A stretch of DNA of 64,000 nucleotides from Sedimentibacter sp. zth1 (GTDB taxonomy: Bacteria; Bacillota; Clostridia; Tissierellales; Sedimentibacteraceae): the NCBI RefSeq assembly GCF_017352195.1, contig NZ_CP071445.1:2666001-2730000 (forward strand). Reading direction: 5' to 3'. A model generated the notes under the pieces. That model worked only from the letters and a program-made list of their open reading frames with translations. It searched no databases and had not been told where the DNA came from. This document shows, in pieces, positions 41,598 through 51,858 of this stretch; positions within the stretch are counted from its first letter, which is position 1; every line of letters begins with the position of its first letter. The translations under genes were made by a program, and so were the position numbers.

Positions 41598-43217
41598 ATG
41601 AAAAAACTAATACTTTTAATATTAATTATATCAACATTAGTGTTTAGTGCTTGTGGCAAAGAAGATTTACCATACACTGCTGAAAAGATTGAAGTACAAG
41701 AAGAATCTGAATCAAAATATGTTATGTATGACCCAATTGATAAGATTGAAGACACAAAATGGAGAGATATGACTTTTGAATCATTTAATACTGATAATAT
41801 AACATACTGGTTTGACAGTACAGTTGAAATGGATAAAAGAATAAAATATGTATCTGATACGTATATGGTTATAAATTATTTAGTAGAAAAATATAACTTA
41901 ACTGAAATTCCAGAGTATTATATAAGCCTTGATTTCTATAACCATATTGAAAAAGGTAATGTATACCTTAAATTAGATGAAGAAAGCAGTTGTATAGAAG
42001 ACTTTATAATTCAGACTATGTTTAAATTAACCGATACAAAGTGCAATTATGGCTTAATATATGGAATTTCAAAGTCTATTGAAGATGAATTAAATACAAT
42101 TGCAAGTAAGCAGGAGATTATAGAAAATTCAGATATATCAACATTTATAGAAAAAAATACAGAGGTTATGGATTTAACATTACCTGTATTTATAACAGAA
42201 TATTACAAAGAAGAAGATATAGAAAAGACAAAATATATAGCAAAAGAATTTGTAAAATATATATCTGAAAAGCATGGAGAGGACAAGCTTAAAGAGCTTT
42301 TATTAAGTTCATCGGAGTTAACACTTGACTTTGATAAGGAATACAAAAAATATTGCGATGAATGGTTAAAAAACATAGATTGCAATATAGCATTACAGGA
42401 TGAAACATTGCCTGTCAGATATGAGATATATGGTGATAAGCATTATCCAGTGGCAATAGTAACAGAGTGGATGACATACTGCTTTCATAGAGAATTTAAG
42501 GATGAAAATACAGGTATAACAGGATATAAAGGAACATATCAAAATGTGAAAGAATGTATACGTACCTTTGAGAAAGAGATGAAGGATGTAAGAGACTTCT
42601 GGCCCGGAGAGTATACTAAAATGGATGCCAAAGAGAATATAACTTTTTTTAACAACTTCAAATTACCTAATAATCATAGGTCAGAATATAAATTTACAAG
42701 AATAGACTGTACAAACTTAATGGACTATATACATGAGTATACTCATGCAGTTACATTTAAAATAGACAGAATAAAGACAGATGAAATTATAACGGATGGA
42801 ATAGCGCAATATTGTGCTTATAAATATAGTAACTATCGAAGAATAGAGGATTTGAAACATTTGACAGAAAGTATAAATTCTAAAGAGTATCCATTTAAAG
42901 ACTTATATCAAATATATAGTCAGTACTACGGTAAAGATGTTTCTAATATTGATGTTATTAGTTTTTGGGAAATTGTTTTTTATGTAAATTACAGACAAGA
43001 TGGTAAAATTATATTAGAAAACGAGTATATTTATAATTATAGTTTCGGACCACTATTTACCAACTATTTAATATCTAATTATGGCATTGACAAATATGTA
43101 TCAGTGTTTAATGATTTTGCAGATTTTTACATATATTATCAAAAATCCTTTGAAGATATGAAACAGGAGTATATTGATTATGTATTTGAAAAATATGATA
43201 TGTATTATGAAAATTAA
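41598..43217 (+). CDS. Lipoprotein with gluzincin-like domain (copy 3)
   Basis: A 539-residue lipoprotein with lipobox LVFSAC at the same place and an N-terminal ~345 residues nearly identical to copies 1 and 2. The C-terminal third diverges: it keeps YIHEYTHAV (HExxH at 379-383), but the motif that carries the third ligand reads ITDGIAQYC, with Asp400 instead of Glu and the spacing one to two residues shorter. It may have reduced or altered zinc binding, or serve a non-enzymatic role such as immunity. It ends the island before a terminator. Confidence 0.7.
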   Translation: MKKLILLILIISTLVFSACGKEDLPYTAEKIEVQEESESKYVMYDPIDKIEDTKWRDMTFESFNTDNITYWFDSTVEMDKRIKYVSDTYMVINYLVEKYNLTEIPEYYISLDFYNHIEKGNVYLKLDEESSCIEDFIIQTMFKLTDTKCNYGLIYGISKSIEDELNTIASKQEIIENSDISTFIEKNTEVMDLTLPVFITEYYKEEDIEKTKYIAKEFVKYISEKHGEDKLKELLLSSSELTLDFDKEYKKYCDEWLKNIDCNIALQDETLPVRYEIYGDKHYPVAIVTEWMTYCFHREFKDENTGITGYKGTYQNVKECIRTFEKEMKDVRDFWPGEYTKMDAKENITFFNNFKLPNNHRSEYKFTRIDCTNLMDYIHEYTHAVTFKIDRIKTDEIITDGIAQYCAYKYSNYRRIEDLKHLTESINSKEYPFKDLYQIYSQYYGKDVSNIDVISFWEIVFYVNYRQDGKIILENEYIYNYSFGPLFTNYLISNYGIDKYVSVFNDFADFYIYYQKSFEDMKQEYIDYVFEKYDMYYEN

Positions 43218-43428
43218 TTTAAATATATTTAGTTTTGTAAAGATTTAGATTGTGATGTGGACAAGTTTATTTCTTGTATAATTTTTAAAACTTAATGGAG
43301 ATTTTAAAGATAATATGTGTTACTCTAATAGTTAATATTGAATCGTAAGTGACTTTTATGTAAATAAAAAAATGCAGAGAAGATGAAATTATTTTTCATA
43401 ACCTCACATTTATTATAGAACCCAAATT

Positions 43429-43460
43429 AAAAGCTGTGCAAATTTTATTGCACAGCTTTT
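43429..43460. terminator. Bidirectional terminator island / activase
   Basis: AAAAGCTGTGCA (43429-43440) pairs with 43449-43460, 12 bp with an 8-base loop, between convergent genes. The stem resembles the one at 28546. Confidence 0.9.
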
Positions 43461-43480
43461 AATATATATTTATGTTTTCT

Positions 43481-46400
43481 TTAAGCTTCTTCGGTAGCTT
43501 TTTTCTTTAGAGTCCTTCTTGCTGTAGTAAGCATAAGTTTAATTCTATTAATTTGATTAACTTCACTTGAACCAGCATCATAGTCGATTGCAACTATGTT
43601 TGATTTTGAATAATTATCTTTTAGCTTTTTAATCATACCTTTTCCTGTTATATGATTAGGTAAACAAGCAAATGGTTGTAAGCAAAGTATGTTATCAACA
43701 CCACTATCAAGTAGCTCTAACATCTCTCCAGTTAATAGCCAACCTTCACCACATTGGTTACACAATGATAAAAAGTTTTTAGCTTTACCTGCTATCTCTT
43801 CTATAGAAGAAGGAGTAGTAAATCTATCTGATTTGGAAAGCTCCTTGACAAGTGGACGTTTGTACATTTCAATTGCTTTTAAAGCCAAATTGTTTTTAGT
43901 ACGAGCTTTTTTTGTTCCATATATATTATTATCATATTTTATAACACCATTAAGTGCACTGTATAAAGCAAAATCAATTAAATCTGGAACTATAACTTCA
44001 GCACCTTCATCTTCCAATAGTCCATAAACATTATTGTTTGCGGTAGGATGGAACTTAACAAGAATTTCTCCTACAACTCCTACACGAGGTTTTACTATAT
44101 TTTCGTTGATTGCTATTTCACTAAAATCTTTAACAATTCCACTTACGGCTTTTTTATAAGCAGCAAATGAACCACTTTCTACAACCTTATTACATTTTAT
44201 TACCCATGAGTCATATAACTTATTTACAGAGCCTTTAACAACTTCGTATGGTCTTGTTCTGTATGTAACTCTCATAAGTAAATCACCAATTACAATACCT
44301 AAAATCATTCTGTTAATAAATGGTATAGTAAACTTAAAACCAGGTTGTTTGTCAAGTCCAACCAAATTTGCAGAAATAACAGGTATATAATCTAATCCCA
44401 TGTCAGAAAGTGCTTTTCTGATAAATGCAATGTAATTTGTTGCTCTACAACCACCACCGGTTTGAGAAATCAATAATGATGTATTATGCAAATCATATTT
44501 GCCTGATTTAATGGCATTAATCATTTGACCAGTAACTATTATTGATGGATAGCATGCATCATTATTTACATATTTCAATCCTTCATTTATAGCATCTCTA
44601 TCAACTGATGGAAGAACTTCAAAATTATAACCTGATTTTTTCGCAGCTGTATTTACAAATTGAAAATGTATTGGTGACATTTGAGGAACCAATATAGTAT
44701 GAGTTTTTCTCATTTCTTTTGTAAAAATAGCTTTAGGTTTAACTTGTTTTTTGTCAATATTTTCAATATGTTTATTTTTTCTATCTGCAATAGATGCAAT
44801 AAGTGACCTAATTCTAATACGGATAGCACCTAAGTTATTTATTTCATCAATTTTTATTAGTGTGTATATTTTATTGTTTTCTTCAAGTATTTCATTTACT
44901 TGGTCTGTAGTAACAGCATCTAATCCACAACCAAATGAGTTGAGTTGGATTAATTCTAGATTCTGCGATTTAGTAACAAATGAAGCAGCAGCATAAAGTC
45001 TAGTATGATATGTCCATTGGTCAATTACTCTAAGTGGTCTTTGAATATGTGCTTTTTCTCTAATACTATCTTCGCTTAAAACTACCAATCCATAGCTTTC
45101 AATCATTTCAGGTATTCCATGATTAATTTCAGGATCAATGTGATATGGTCTTCCGCACAATACAATACCTTTACAGTTGTTTTTTTCTATATATTCCAGT
45201 GCTTTGTTACCTTCATTAACAACATCTTGTTTATAATTATTAAGCTCATCATAAGCTTTATTAACTGCATTAGTTATTTCATCTTCAGAGATATTTTCAT
45301 TTTTAAATGTTTTAGTTAGGTTAATTATAACTCTATCTTTTTCATTTAAATTTAAAAATGGCTTATAAAATGTTATATCACTCATATCAACATTAGCACT
45401 AATTGTTTCTGGATATGATGTTACAACTGGACAATTGTAATGATTTCCTGCTTCCTTATCTTCTTGAATAGCATAAGAAATACATGGGTAAAAAATTTTA
45501 GTGATTTTCTTATTTATTAAGTCCATAACGTGTCCGTGTGATATTTTTCCTGGATAGCAAACTGATTCAGATGGTATGCTTTCCATTCCTAATTCATATA
45601 TTTTTCTTGTAGATTTACCTGATAAAACAACTCTATAACCTAAATTGGTAAAGAAAGTAAACCAAAATGGATAATCCTCATAAATATTTAAAACTCTAGG
45701 GATTCCAATAATTCCTCTTGGGGCATTATTCATTGATAAAGGAGTATAATCAAATAATCTTTTATATTTATATTTATAAAGATTAGGTATTTCTTTTTTC
45801 TTTTCAATATGTATGTATTTTTCCGCACCACGTTCACATCTATTTCCAGAAATGTAGTAACTTTGATCAGGAAATTTGTTAACTGTTAGTAAACAGTTGT
45901 TTCCGCATTTTCCGCACCTTTCCATAGTTGTTTCGAATGTAAATGATTCCAACTCTGACAAGTTAATAAGTGTAGAAGTAAAATTATCTCTATATTTTTC
46001 TTTTGCAACAATAGCAGCACCAAAAGCACCCATGAGTCCTGCAATATCAGGTCTTATAGCTTGTTTACCAGTTATTATTTCGAAAGCTCTTAAAACAGTA
46101 TTATTGTAGAATGTACCACCTTGAACAACTACTTTTTCTCCTAATGAATCAGAGTTTTTAAGTCTAATTACTTTGAATAAAGCATTCTTTATAACTGAAA
46201 AAGAAATACCAGCAGATATGTCTTTTAATGTAGCACCTTCTCTTTGTGCTTGTTTAACCTTTGAGTTCATAAAAACAGTACATCTTGTTCCTAAGTCTAC
46301 TGGGTTTTTAGAAAGAGTTCCTTCTTGAGCAAAGTCTTTTACACTCATATTAAGTGATTTCGCAAATGTTTCAATAAATGAACCGCAACCAGATGAACAT

Positions 46401-47731
46401 GCTTCATTAAGCATGATAGAATCAATGACACCATTCTTTACACGCATGCATTTCATATCTTGTCCACCAATATCAAGAATAAAATTAACATCATTTAGAA
46501 AGAAATTAGCTGCTTTATAGTGTGCAATAGTTTCAATTTCACCTAAATCAACCTTTAAAGCTGCTTTAATTAAGTGTTCACCATATCCTGTAACTGTAGA
46601 GTAACAAACTTTGATACCATCATGCAATTTAGTATGCATATCTTTTAGGGCATTTATGGTAGATTTCAACGGATTTCCTTCGTTGCTTCCATAATATGTA
46701 TATAAAATTTCTCCATGCTCAGTTATCAATACGATTTTTGTTGTAGTGCTACCTGCATCAATTCCTAAATATGCTTTACCATTATAGGAATTGATTGACT
46801 TAGTTTTAGCCTTGTTTTTATTATGTCTATTAATAAATTCATCATAGTCCTTTTTATCACTGAACAAAGGATTTAATGTTTGCTTATCTAAATTATTAGA
46901 ATTTGTAGCATTAGCTTTTGTTTTTTCGTAAAAATCGTTGAAGCTTGTTTCTTCAACTTCTTCTGCACATAAAGCTGCTCCGAATGCTACATAATAGTTT
47001 GCATATTCTGGACAAATAATTTCATTGTCCTTTAGATTTAGTGTTTCTATAAATCTTTTTCTTAGTTCTGGTAAAAAGTATAGTGGTCCGCCTAGAAAAG
47101 CGATATTGCCTTTTATAGGTCTTCCTTGAGCTAATCCGCTTATTGTTTGGTTCACAACAGCTTGAAATATAGAAGCTGCAATATCTTCTTGCCTTGCACC
47201 TTCGTTTAATAGTGGCTGTATGTCGGTTTTTGCAAACACTCCACATCTAGATGCTATAGGATAAATAACTTTATGAGATTTAGATAACTCATTTAATCCA
47301 TTTGCGTCAGTTTTTAAAAGTATAGCCATTTGATCAATGAAAGCACCAGTGCCACCGGCACATGAACCATTCATTCTTTGCTCTAGGTTACCTTTAAAGT
47401 ATGTTATTTTAGCGTCTTCACCACCAAGTTCAATAGCTACATCAGTTTCAGGTATATACTCTTCAACTGCTCTAGTACATGCAACAACTTCTTGAACAAA
47501 TGTTATATCAAAAAATTTTGCAACATCAACTGCCCCTGACCCGGTAAGGGTAATTCTTATTTCTTTATTTTTTAAATGTACTTTAGAATTATTAATTATT
47601 TCTAAAACAGTACTTTTAATATCCGAATAATGTCTTTTATATTCTTTATGAACAATATTATTATTTCCATCAAGAATAGCAATTTTAACAGTTGTCGAAC
47701 CTATGTCAAGTCCGATTTTAAATGAAGCCAT
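43481..47731 (-). CDS. Acyl-CoA dehydratase activase, giant form
   Basis: A 1416-residue protein. Two BcrA/BadF/HgdC-type ATPase domains are visible. The first (about 1-270) has GLDIGSTTVKIAILDG and NGSCAGGTGAFIDQM. The second (about 320-590) has LGIDAGSTTTKIVLI, DIGGQDMKCMR and NEACSSGCGSFIETF, the Cys pair region that binds the bridging [4Fe-4S] cluster. They are followed by a DUF2229 region (GIIGIPRVLNIYEDYPFW near 680) and an HgdB-like C-terminal part (CLQPFACLPNHITGKGM near 1355). This two-activase plus DUF2229 form is common in Clostridia, with no fixed substrate. No 2-hydroxyacyl-CoA dehydratase subunits lie beside it. Start ATG at 47731 behind GAGGAAGG. Confidence 0.88.
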   Translation of the reverse strand: MASFKIGLDIGSTTVKIAILDGNNNIVHKEYKRHYSDIKSTVLEIINNSKVHLKNKEIRITLTGSGAVDVAKFFDITFVQEVVACTRAVEEYIPETDVAIELGGEDAKITYFKGNLEQRMNGSCAGGTGAFIDQMAILLKTDANGLNELSKSHKVIYPIASRCGVFAKTDIQPLLNEGARQEDIAASIFQAVVNQTISGLAQGRPIKGNIAFLGGPLYFLPELRKRFIETLNLKDNEIICPEYANYYVAFGAALCAEEVEETSFNDFYEKTKANATNSNNLDKQTLNPLFSDKKDYDEFINRHNKNKAKTKSINSYNGKAYLGIDAGSTTTKIVLITEHGEILYTYYGSNEGNPLKSTINALKDMHTKLHDGIKVCYSTVTGYGEHLIKAALKVDLGEIETIAHYKAANFFLNDVNFILDIGGQDMKCMRVKNGVIDSIMLNEACSSGCGSFIETFAKSLNMSVKDFAQEGTLSKNPVDLGTRCTVFMNSKVKQAQREGATLKDISAGISFSVIKNALFKVIRLKNSDSLGEKVVVQGGTFYNNTVLRAFEIITGKQAIRPDIAGLMGAFGAAIVAKEKYRDNFTSTLINLSELESFTFETTMERCGKCGNNCLLTVNKFPDQSYYISGNRCERGAEKYIHIEKKKEIPNLYKYKYKRLFDYTPLSMNNAPRGIIGIPRVLNIYEDYPFWFTFFTNLGYRVVLSGKSTRKIYELGMESIPSESVCYPGKISHGHVMDLINKKITKIFYPCISYAIQEDKEAGNHYNCPVVTSYPETISANVDMSDITFYKPFLNLNEKDRVIINLTKTFKNENISEDEITNAVNKAYDELNNYKQDVVNEGNKALEYIEKNNCKGIVLCGRPYHIDPEINHGIPEMIESYGLVVLSEDSIREKAHIQRPLRVIDQWTYHTRLYAAASFVTKSQNLELIQLNSFGCGLDAVTTDQVNEILEENNKIYTLIKIDEINNLGAIRIRIRSLIASIADRKNKHIENIDKKQVKPKAIFTKEMRKTHTILVPQMSPIHFQFVNTAAKKSGYNFEVLPSVDRDAINEGLKYVNNDACYPSIIVTGQMINAIKSGKYDLHNTSLLISQTGGGCRATNYIAFIRKALSDMGLDYIPVISANLVGLDKQPGFKFTIPFINRMILGIVIGDLLMRVTYRTRPYEVVKGSVNKLYDSWVIKCNKVVESGSFAAYKKAVSGIVKDFSEIAINENIVKPRVGVVGEILVKFHPTANNNVYGLLEDEGAEVIVPDLIDFALYSALNGVIKYDNNIYGTKKARTKNNLALKAIEMYKRPLVKELSKSDRFTTPSSIEEIAGKAKNFLSLCNQCGEGWLLTGEMLELLDSGVDNILCLQPFACLPNHITGKGMIKKLKDNYSKSNIVAIDYDAGSSEVNQINRIKLMLTTARRTLKKKATEEA

Positions 47732-47951
47732 AATATTACCTTCCTCAAATTTAGTTTGCGTTTATACTTTACACTATATTATAACAAACTTATAGTATAT
47801 TTCAATAGAATTTATTTTTGAAAATTTTCAAGTTATTTATTACAATATGTAACAATTATTGACATTACACTTTTACAATGATATTATATAATAGAAATAA
47901 ATATAAATAATAAATTTTTTTACATTGTATCTAATTTTGAGGAGTGATGAT

Positions 47952-49754
47952 ATGGCGAACAATATTTTTAAAAATAACAAAGAAAAAAAAGTTAAAATTA
48001 AAGAGTTCAAAGTAAAAGAAGTTAAATCTATGAGTGACAAATCTAATAAAAGTACAAAATCTTTTGCACAGGGTTTCAGAAATTTAAATGTTGGTAAAAA
48101 ATTATTTGTTGGATTTACATTAGTGCTATTATTTTTTGCAATTACTGTAGGAGCTTCATTGGTTAATATTAGAAGTATAACTAATTCATTAAGTGATTTT
48201 TATGATGGGTTATATTCTGTATCAAATTCGTGTATTGAAGCTAGAAATGCTCTTTCAGGTATAGAGAGTAACATGCTTAGAATGATAAGTACTAGAGATA
48301 AACCAGAACAGTACATAACAAATGTAAATGATAATTCAGATACTTTGAATGATGCTGTAAGTACAATACAAACTAAGTTTGATGGGGATGAAAATTTGAT
48401 AACTGAGTTTATAGCTGTATTGGATAAGTCTGAATCATCTAAAAAAACTATAATGACATTAGCAAAAAGCAACGGAAAGAGCGCAGCTAATATACTTAAT
48501 GCAGATTATTTACCGCAAATTGATGAAGCATCATTAGCACTAGAAAAAATTGAAAATGCCGTAGATGACAAAATTAACACTACAATAAATGAAAGTAAGT
48601 CATTATTTATAAAATCGATACTACTTATAGGAGCATTCTTTGTAGGTGGATTTATAATTGCTATATTTGCAATTTTAGTAATTACCAGAAATATAGTTAA
48701 ACCTGTTAAGCAAATTCAAAAAGTTGCAGCAGATATGGCTGTAGGTAAGTTGGATACTAAAATAGATTATAATAGCAAAGATGAATTAGGAAAATTATCA
48801 AATAACTTAAATAAAACAACTGAAACATTGTCAAATTATATTAATAGCATTTCTAATGTGTTAGAACAAATTGCAACAGGAGATATGCAAGTCGAATTTT
48901 ATATTGATTATGCAGGCGATTTTGCACCTATACAAGAATCAGTCAAAAAAATAGCTCAAGAATTAAGTGATTCGTTATATATGATAAATGAATCATCAGA
49001 ACAAGTTTCAAGTGGAGCAGAGCAAGTAGCAAGTGGATCTCAAGTATTGTCGACAGGTTCAATTCAACAAGCAGGTGCTATTGAAACATTATCTTCTTCA
49101 ATAAATATTATTTCAAAAGAAGTTAAAAACAATACTGAAAATGCGGAAAATGCAAGCAAATTTAGTAGTGAAGTACAACAAGAGGTTGAAAGAGGATATG
49201 AGTTAATGCAAAAAATGCTGGAATCAATGGATGAAATATCAGATGTTTCTAGTCAAATTAGTAAAATAGTTAAAAATATTGATGATATTGCTTTCCAAAC
49301 AAATATACTTGCTTTAAATGCTGCCGTTGAAGCTGCAAGAGCAGGAAGCGCCGGAAGAGGTTTTGCAGTAGTAGCAAATGAAGTTGGTGTGTTAGCAGGT
49401 AAAAGTGCTGAATCAGCTGAAAATACAACAACGTTGATTAGCAATACTATAAAAGCAATTGACAAAGGTACAAAATTAGCAGATGAAACTGCAAAAGCTT
49501 TAAATGCAATAGTTAAAGGAACTAAACAGTCAACAGAATATATTAATCAAATAGTGGTAGCATCAAATGAACAAATGAAATCTGTTGAAAATGTTGTAGA
49601 CGGAGTTGAGCAAATTTCTGCTGTTGTACAAACAAACTCAGCAACTGCGGAAGAAAGTGCTGCTGCAAGCGAAGAATTGGCAAGTCAAGCAAGTACTTTG
49701 AAAGATGAAGTTGGTAAGTTTAAATTAGTTGATCAAGCAACATCTGAGGCATAG
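47952..49754 (+). CDS. Methyl-accepting chemotaxis protein
   Basis: A 600-residue chemoreceptor. ATG at 47952 follows GAGGAG with 7-8 base spacing. It has an unusual lysine-rich cytosolic N-terminus of about 50 residues, TM1 (51-71), a four-helix-bundle sensor of ~145 residues, and TM2 (about 217-243). A HAMP domain ([22 protein letters not shown]) follows, then a long signalling coiled coil whose hairpin tip reads [21 protein letters not shown]. Ligand unknown. Monocistronic; other chemotaxis genes are absent. Confidence 0.92.
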   Translation: MANNIFKNNKEKKVKIKEFKVKEVKSMSDKSNKSTKSFAQGFRNLNVGKKLFVGFTLVLLFFAITVGASLVNIRSITNSLSDFYDGLYSVSNSCIEARNALSGIESNMLRMISTRDKPEQYITNVNDNSDTLNDAVSTIQTKFDGDENLITEFIAVLDKSESSKKTIMTLAKSNGKSAANILNADYLPQIDEASLALEKIENAVDDKINTTINESKSLFIKSILLIGAFFVGGFIIAIFAILVITRNIVKPVKQIQKVAADMAVGKLDTKIDYNSKDELGKLSNNLNKTTETLSNYINSISNVLEQIATGDMQVEFYIDYAGDFAPIQESVKKIAQELSDSLYMINESSEQVSSGAEQVASGSQVLSTGSIQQAGAIETLSSSINIISKEVKNNTENAENASKFSSEVQQEVERGYELMQKMLESMDEISDVSSQISKIVKNIDDIAFQTNILALNAAVEAARAGSAGRGFAVVANEVGVLAGKSAESAENTTTLISNTIKAIDKGTKLADETAKALNAIVKGTKQSTEYINQIVVASNEQMKSVENVVDGVEQISAVVQTNSATAEESAAASEELASQASTLKDEVGKFKLVDQATSEA

Positions 49755-49780
49755 TATAAATTTTGATTTAGAAAAAATAG

Positions 49781-49824
49781 AGTACATTTGATATTATTTA
49801 TTCTTAATATCGAATGTACTTTTT
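49781..49824 (+). terminator. Terminator after MCP gene
   Basis: AGTACATTTGATATT (49781-49795) pairs with 49806-49820 (one G-U), followed by TTTT. Confidence 0.85.
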
Positions 49825-49904
49825 GTTTGTAAATTAGTTATGGAGTACTTGTATTTTATTACTTTAAATTATATAATTATAAAAAGGGAAGAGAGGAAAA
49901 CCAT

Positions 49905-50582
49905 ATGAAAATACAATATTTAGGACATTCTGTATTCATTATTAAAAACGACAGTTTCAAATGTATTATAGATCCATATATAACTAACAACCCGTTTTAT
50001 ACTGGACTTTTGGATGATATTAAAGGATTAACACATATATTTATAACACATGGGCATGGAGATCACATTGGGGATTGTGTAGAATTAGCAAAGAAAAACA
50101 ATGCTTTAGTTATAACAAATGCAGAAATATCAAGTTATTTAAATAATAAAGGAGTTCATACACATGCTATGCATATAGGTGGAAGATATAAATTTGATTT
50201 TGGTACTGTCAAACTTACAGTAGCATTGCATGGTTCAAGTATAAATGATAACGGTAATATCATAGATGGTGGTAATCCATGTGGCTTTTTATTGAAAATA
50301 GATGGAAAAACTATTTATCATGCAGGAGATACAGGACTAACAATGGATATGCAACTTTTGAAAGATGAAAAAATCGATGTAGCGATGTTGCCAATAGGGG
50401 GTAATTATACAATGGATATTAGAGATGCTGTCAAGGCGGTTGAATTTATAAAGCCTAAAAACGTAATTCCAATGCATTATGATACATTTGATGTTATTAA
50501 TGCTAACCCAAATGAATTTAAAAATCTTAATAAATCATGTACTACTACAATTTTGAATTATGGTGAAAATATTGAAATATAG
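49905..50582 (+). CDS. Metal-dependent hydrolase, UPF0173 type
   Basis: A 225-residue metallo-beta-lactamase-fold protein. It has [10 protein letters not shown] at the N-terminus, the metal motif [10 protein letters not shown] near 48-57, [24 protein letters not shown] near 125-148 and the C-terminal [10 protein letters not shown] near 190. This is the YtkL-type UPF0173 arrangement; the natural substrate is unknown. It lies 21 bases before yibE/F-like gene. Confidence 0.88.
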   Translation: MKIQYLGHSVFIIKNDSFKCIIDPYITNNPFYTGLLDDIKGLTHIFITHGHGDHIGDCVELAKKNNALVITNAEISSYLNNKGVHTHAMHIGGRYKFDFGTVKLTVALHGSSINDNGNIIDGGNPCGFLLKIDGKTIYHAGDTGLTMDMQLLKDEKIDVAMLPIGGNYTMDIRDAVKAVEFIKPKNVIPMHYDTFDVINANPNEFKNLNKSCTTTILNYGENIEI

Positions 50583-50603
50583 AAATAAATAGTAGAGGTA
50601 AAT

Positions 50604-51758
50604 ATGAAAAAAGTAATAATAATTGTTATAATGTTACAAATGATGTTTGCATTAGGTACTTTTGCTTTTGCAGAAATGGTTGAAAGCATGAATTCTGATA
50701 ATATATATAGTGAAAAGGCATTAGTTTTAGAGGTGGAGTCTCAAGATATTCTATCTAATGACAATGAGTTTGATGATAATTTTATATATGATGAGATTCA
50801 AATAGTAACACTCAAAGTACTGACAGGTGAATATAAAGGACAAATAGTAACGGTAGAAAACTATTTGGGAGGAAATAAAGTAAGCGATATAAGAGTTGAA
50901 AAAGGTCAACGTGTTATTTTGTCATTTGATGAATTTGAGGATGGAAGTAAAAAAGCATATATAAATAGTTACGAAAGAGACAGATCAATTTATATACTTT
51001 TAGTAATATTTATATTGGCAATACTTGTAGTTGGAAAGATGCAGGGCTTGAAAACATTGATAACATTAGCAATAACAGTATTAATAGTATTTATGTTTAC
51101 AATACCTATGATATTAAAAGCATACAATCCCATAATTATTTCGGTAGTTAGTTGTGTTTTTATAACAATTATAACATTATTTATTATATCGGGAATTAAT
51201 GAAAAGTCGTTTTCAGCTATTATAAGCACTGCTATAAGTGTTGTCATATCAGGAGTTTTAGCATATGTTATAGGGCATTTTGCAAGACTTACTGGTATGG
51301 ATATGACTGAAGGTACAATGCTTATACATTTGCCTCAAAACATTGATTTTGACTTTAGGGGATTATTGTTTGCGGGTATTATTATAGGAACACTTGGAGC
51401 TGCTATGGATATGTGCATGTCTGTAACGTCATCTATGCATGAGATTATGAGGCATAATGAAGGTATTTCCTTAAAACAACTATTTAACTCTGGCTTAAAG
51501 GTAGGGAAGGATGTTATGGGAACAATGACAAATACATTGATACTTGCTTACACAGGCTCAGCTTTGCCAATATTATTGGTGTTTATGGCATATCAAACTC
51601 CTTACTTAGATATTATCAATTTGGATAATATAGCTACAGAAATTGTGAGAAGTATTGCGGGTAGTACAGGTGTTGTATTAAGTGTTCCAATTACTGCTTA
51701 TGTTGTAATTGCTGCTGAAAAAATAAAAAGAAAAAAGACGAAATTTGAAAAAAATTAG
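50604..51758 (+). CDS. YibE/F-like membrane protein
   Basis: A 384-residue protein with an N-terminal signal anchor (residues 4-24) and an extracytoplasmic domain of ~100 residues with a GEYKGQIVTVENYLGGN motif. Seven to eight membrane helices follow from about 132, including GLLFAGIIIGTLGAAMDMCMSVTSSMHE, a YibE/F family hallmark. The function of the family is not established; a transport role is often assumed. Probably co-transcribed with the upstream hydrolase. Confidence 0.85.
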   Translation: MKKVIIIVIMLQMMFALGTFAFAEMVESMNSDNIYSEKALVLEVESQDILSNDNEFDDNFIYDEIQIVTLKVLTGEYKGQIVTVENYLGGNKVSDIRVEKGQRVILSFDEFEDGSKKAYINSYERDRSIYILLVIFILAILVVGKMQGLKTLITLAITVLIVFMFTIPMILKAYNPIIISVVSCVFITIITLFIISGINEKSFSAIISTAISVVISGVLAYVIGHFARLTGMDMTEGTMLIHLPQNIDFDFRGLLFAGIIIGTLGAAMDMCMSVTSSMHEIMRHNEGISLKQLFNSGLKVGKDVMGTMTNTLILAYTGSALPILLVFMAYQTPYLDIINLDNIATEIVRSIAGSTGVVLSVPITAYVVIAAEKIKRKKTKFEKN

Positions 51759-51858
51759 AAATTAGTATGTTGAAAAGGTTAAAAAATTTAAAAATTAAAA
51801 ATAAATATTAAATAAATATTAAATAAGTTAATATAATTAATATAGGAGGACAAATTAA

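Noticed and set aside
29009-43217. Peptide island as a lantibiotic or thiopeptide cluster
   Set aside because: No LanB, LanC, LanM or YcaO-type protein is present; all candidate modifying enzymes are radical SAM proteins.
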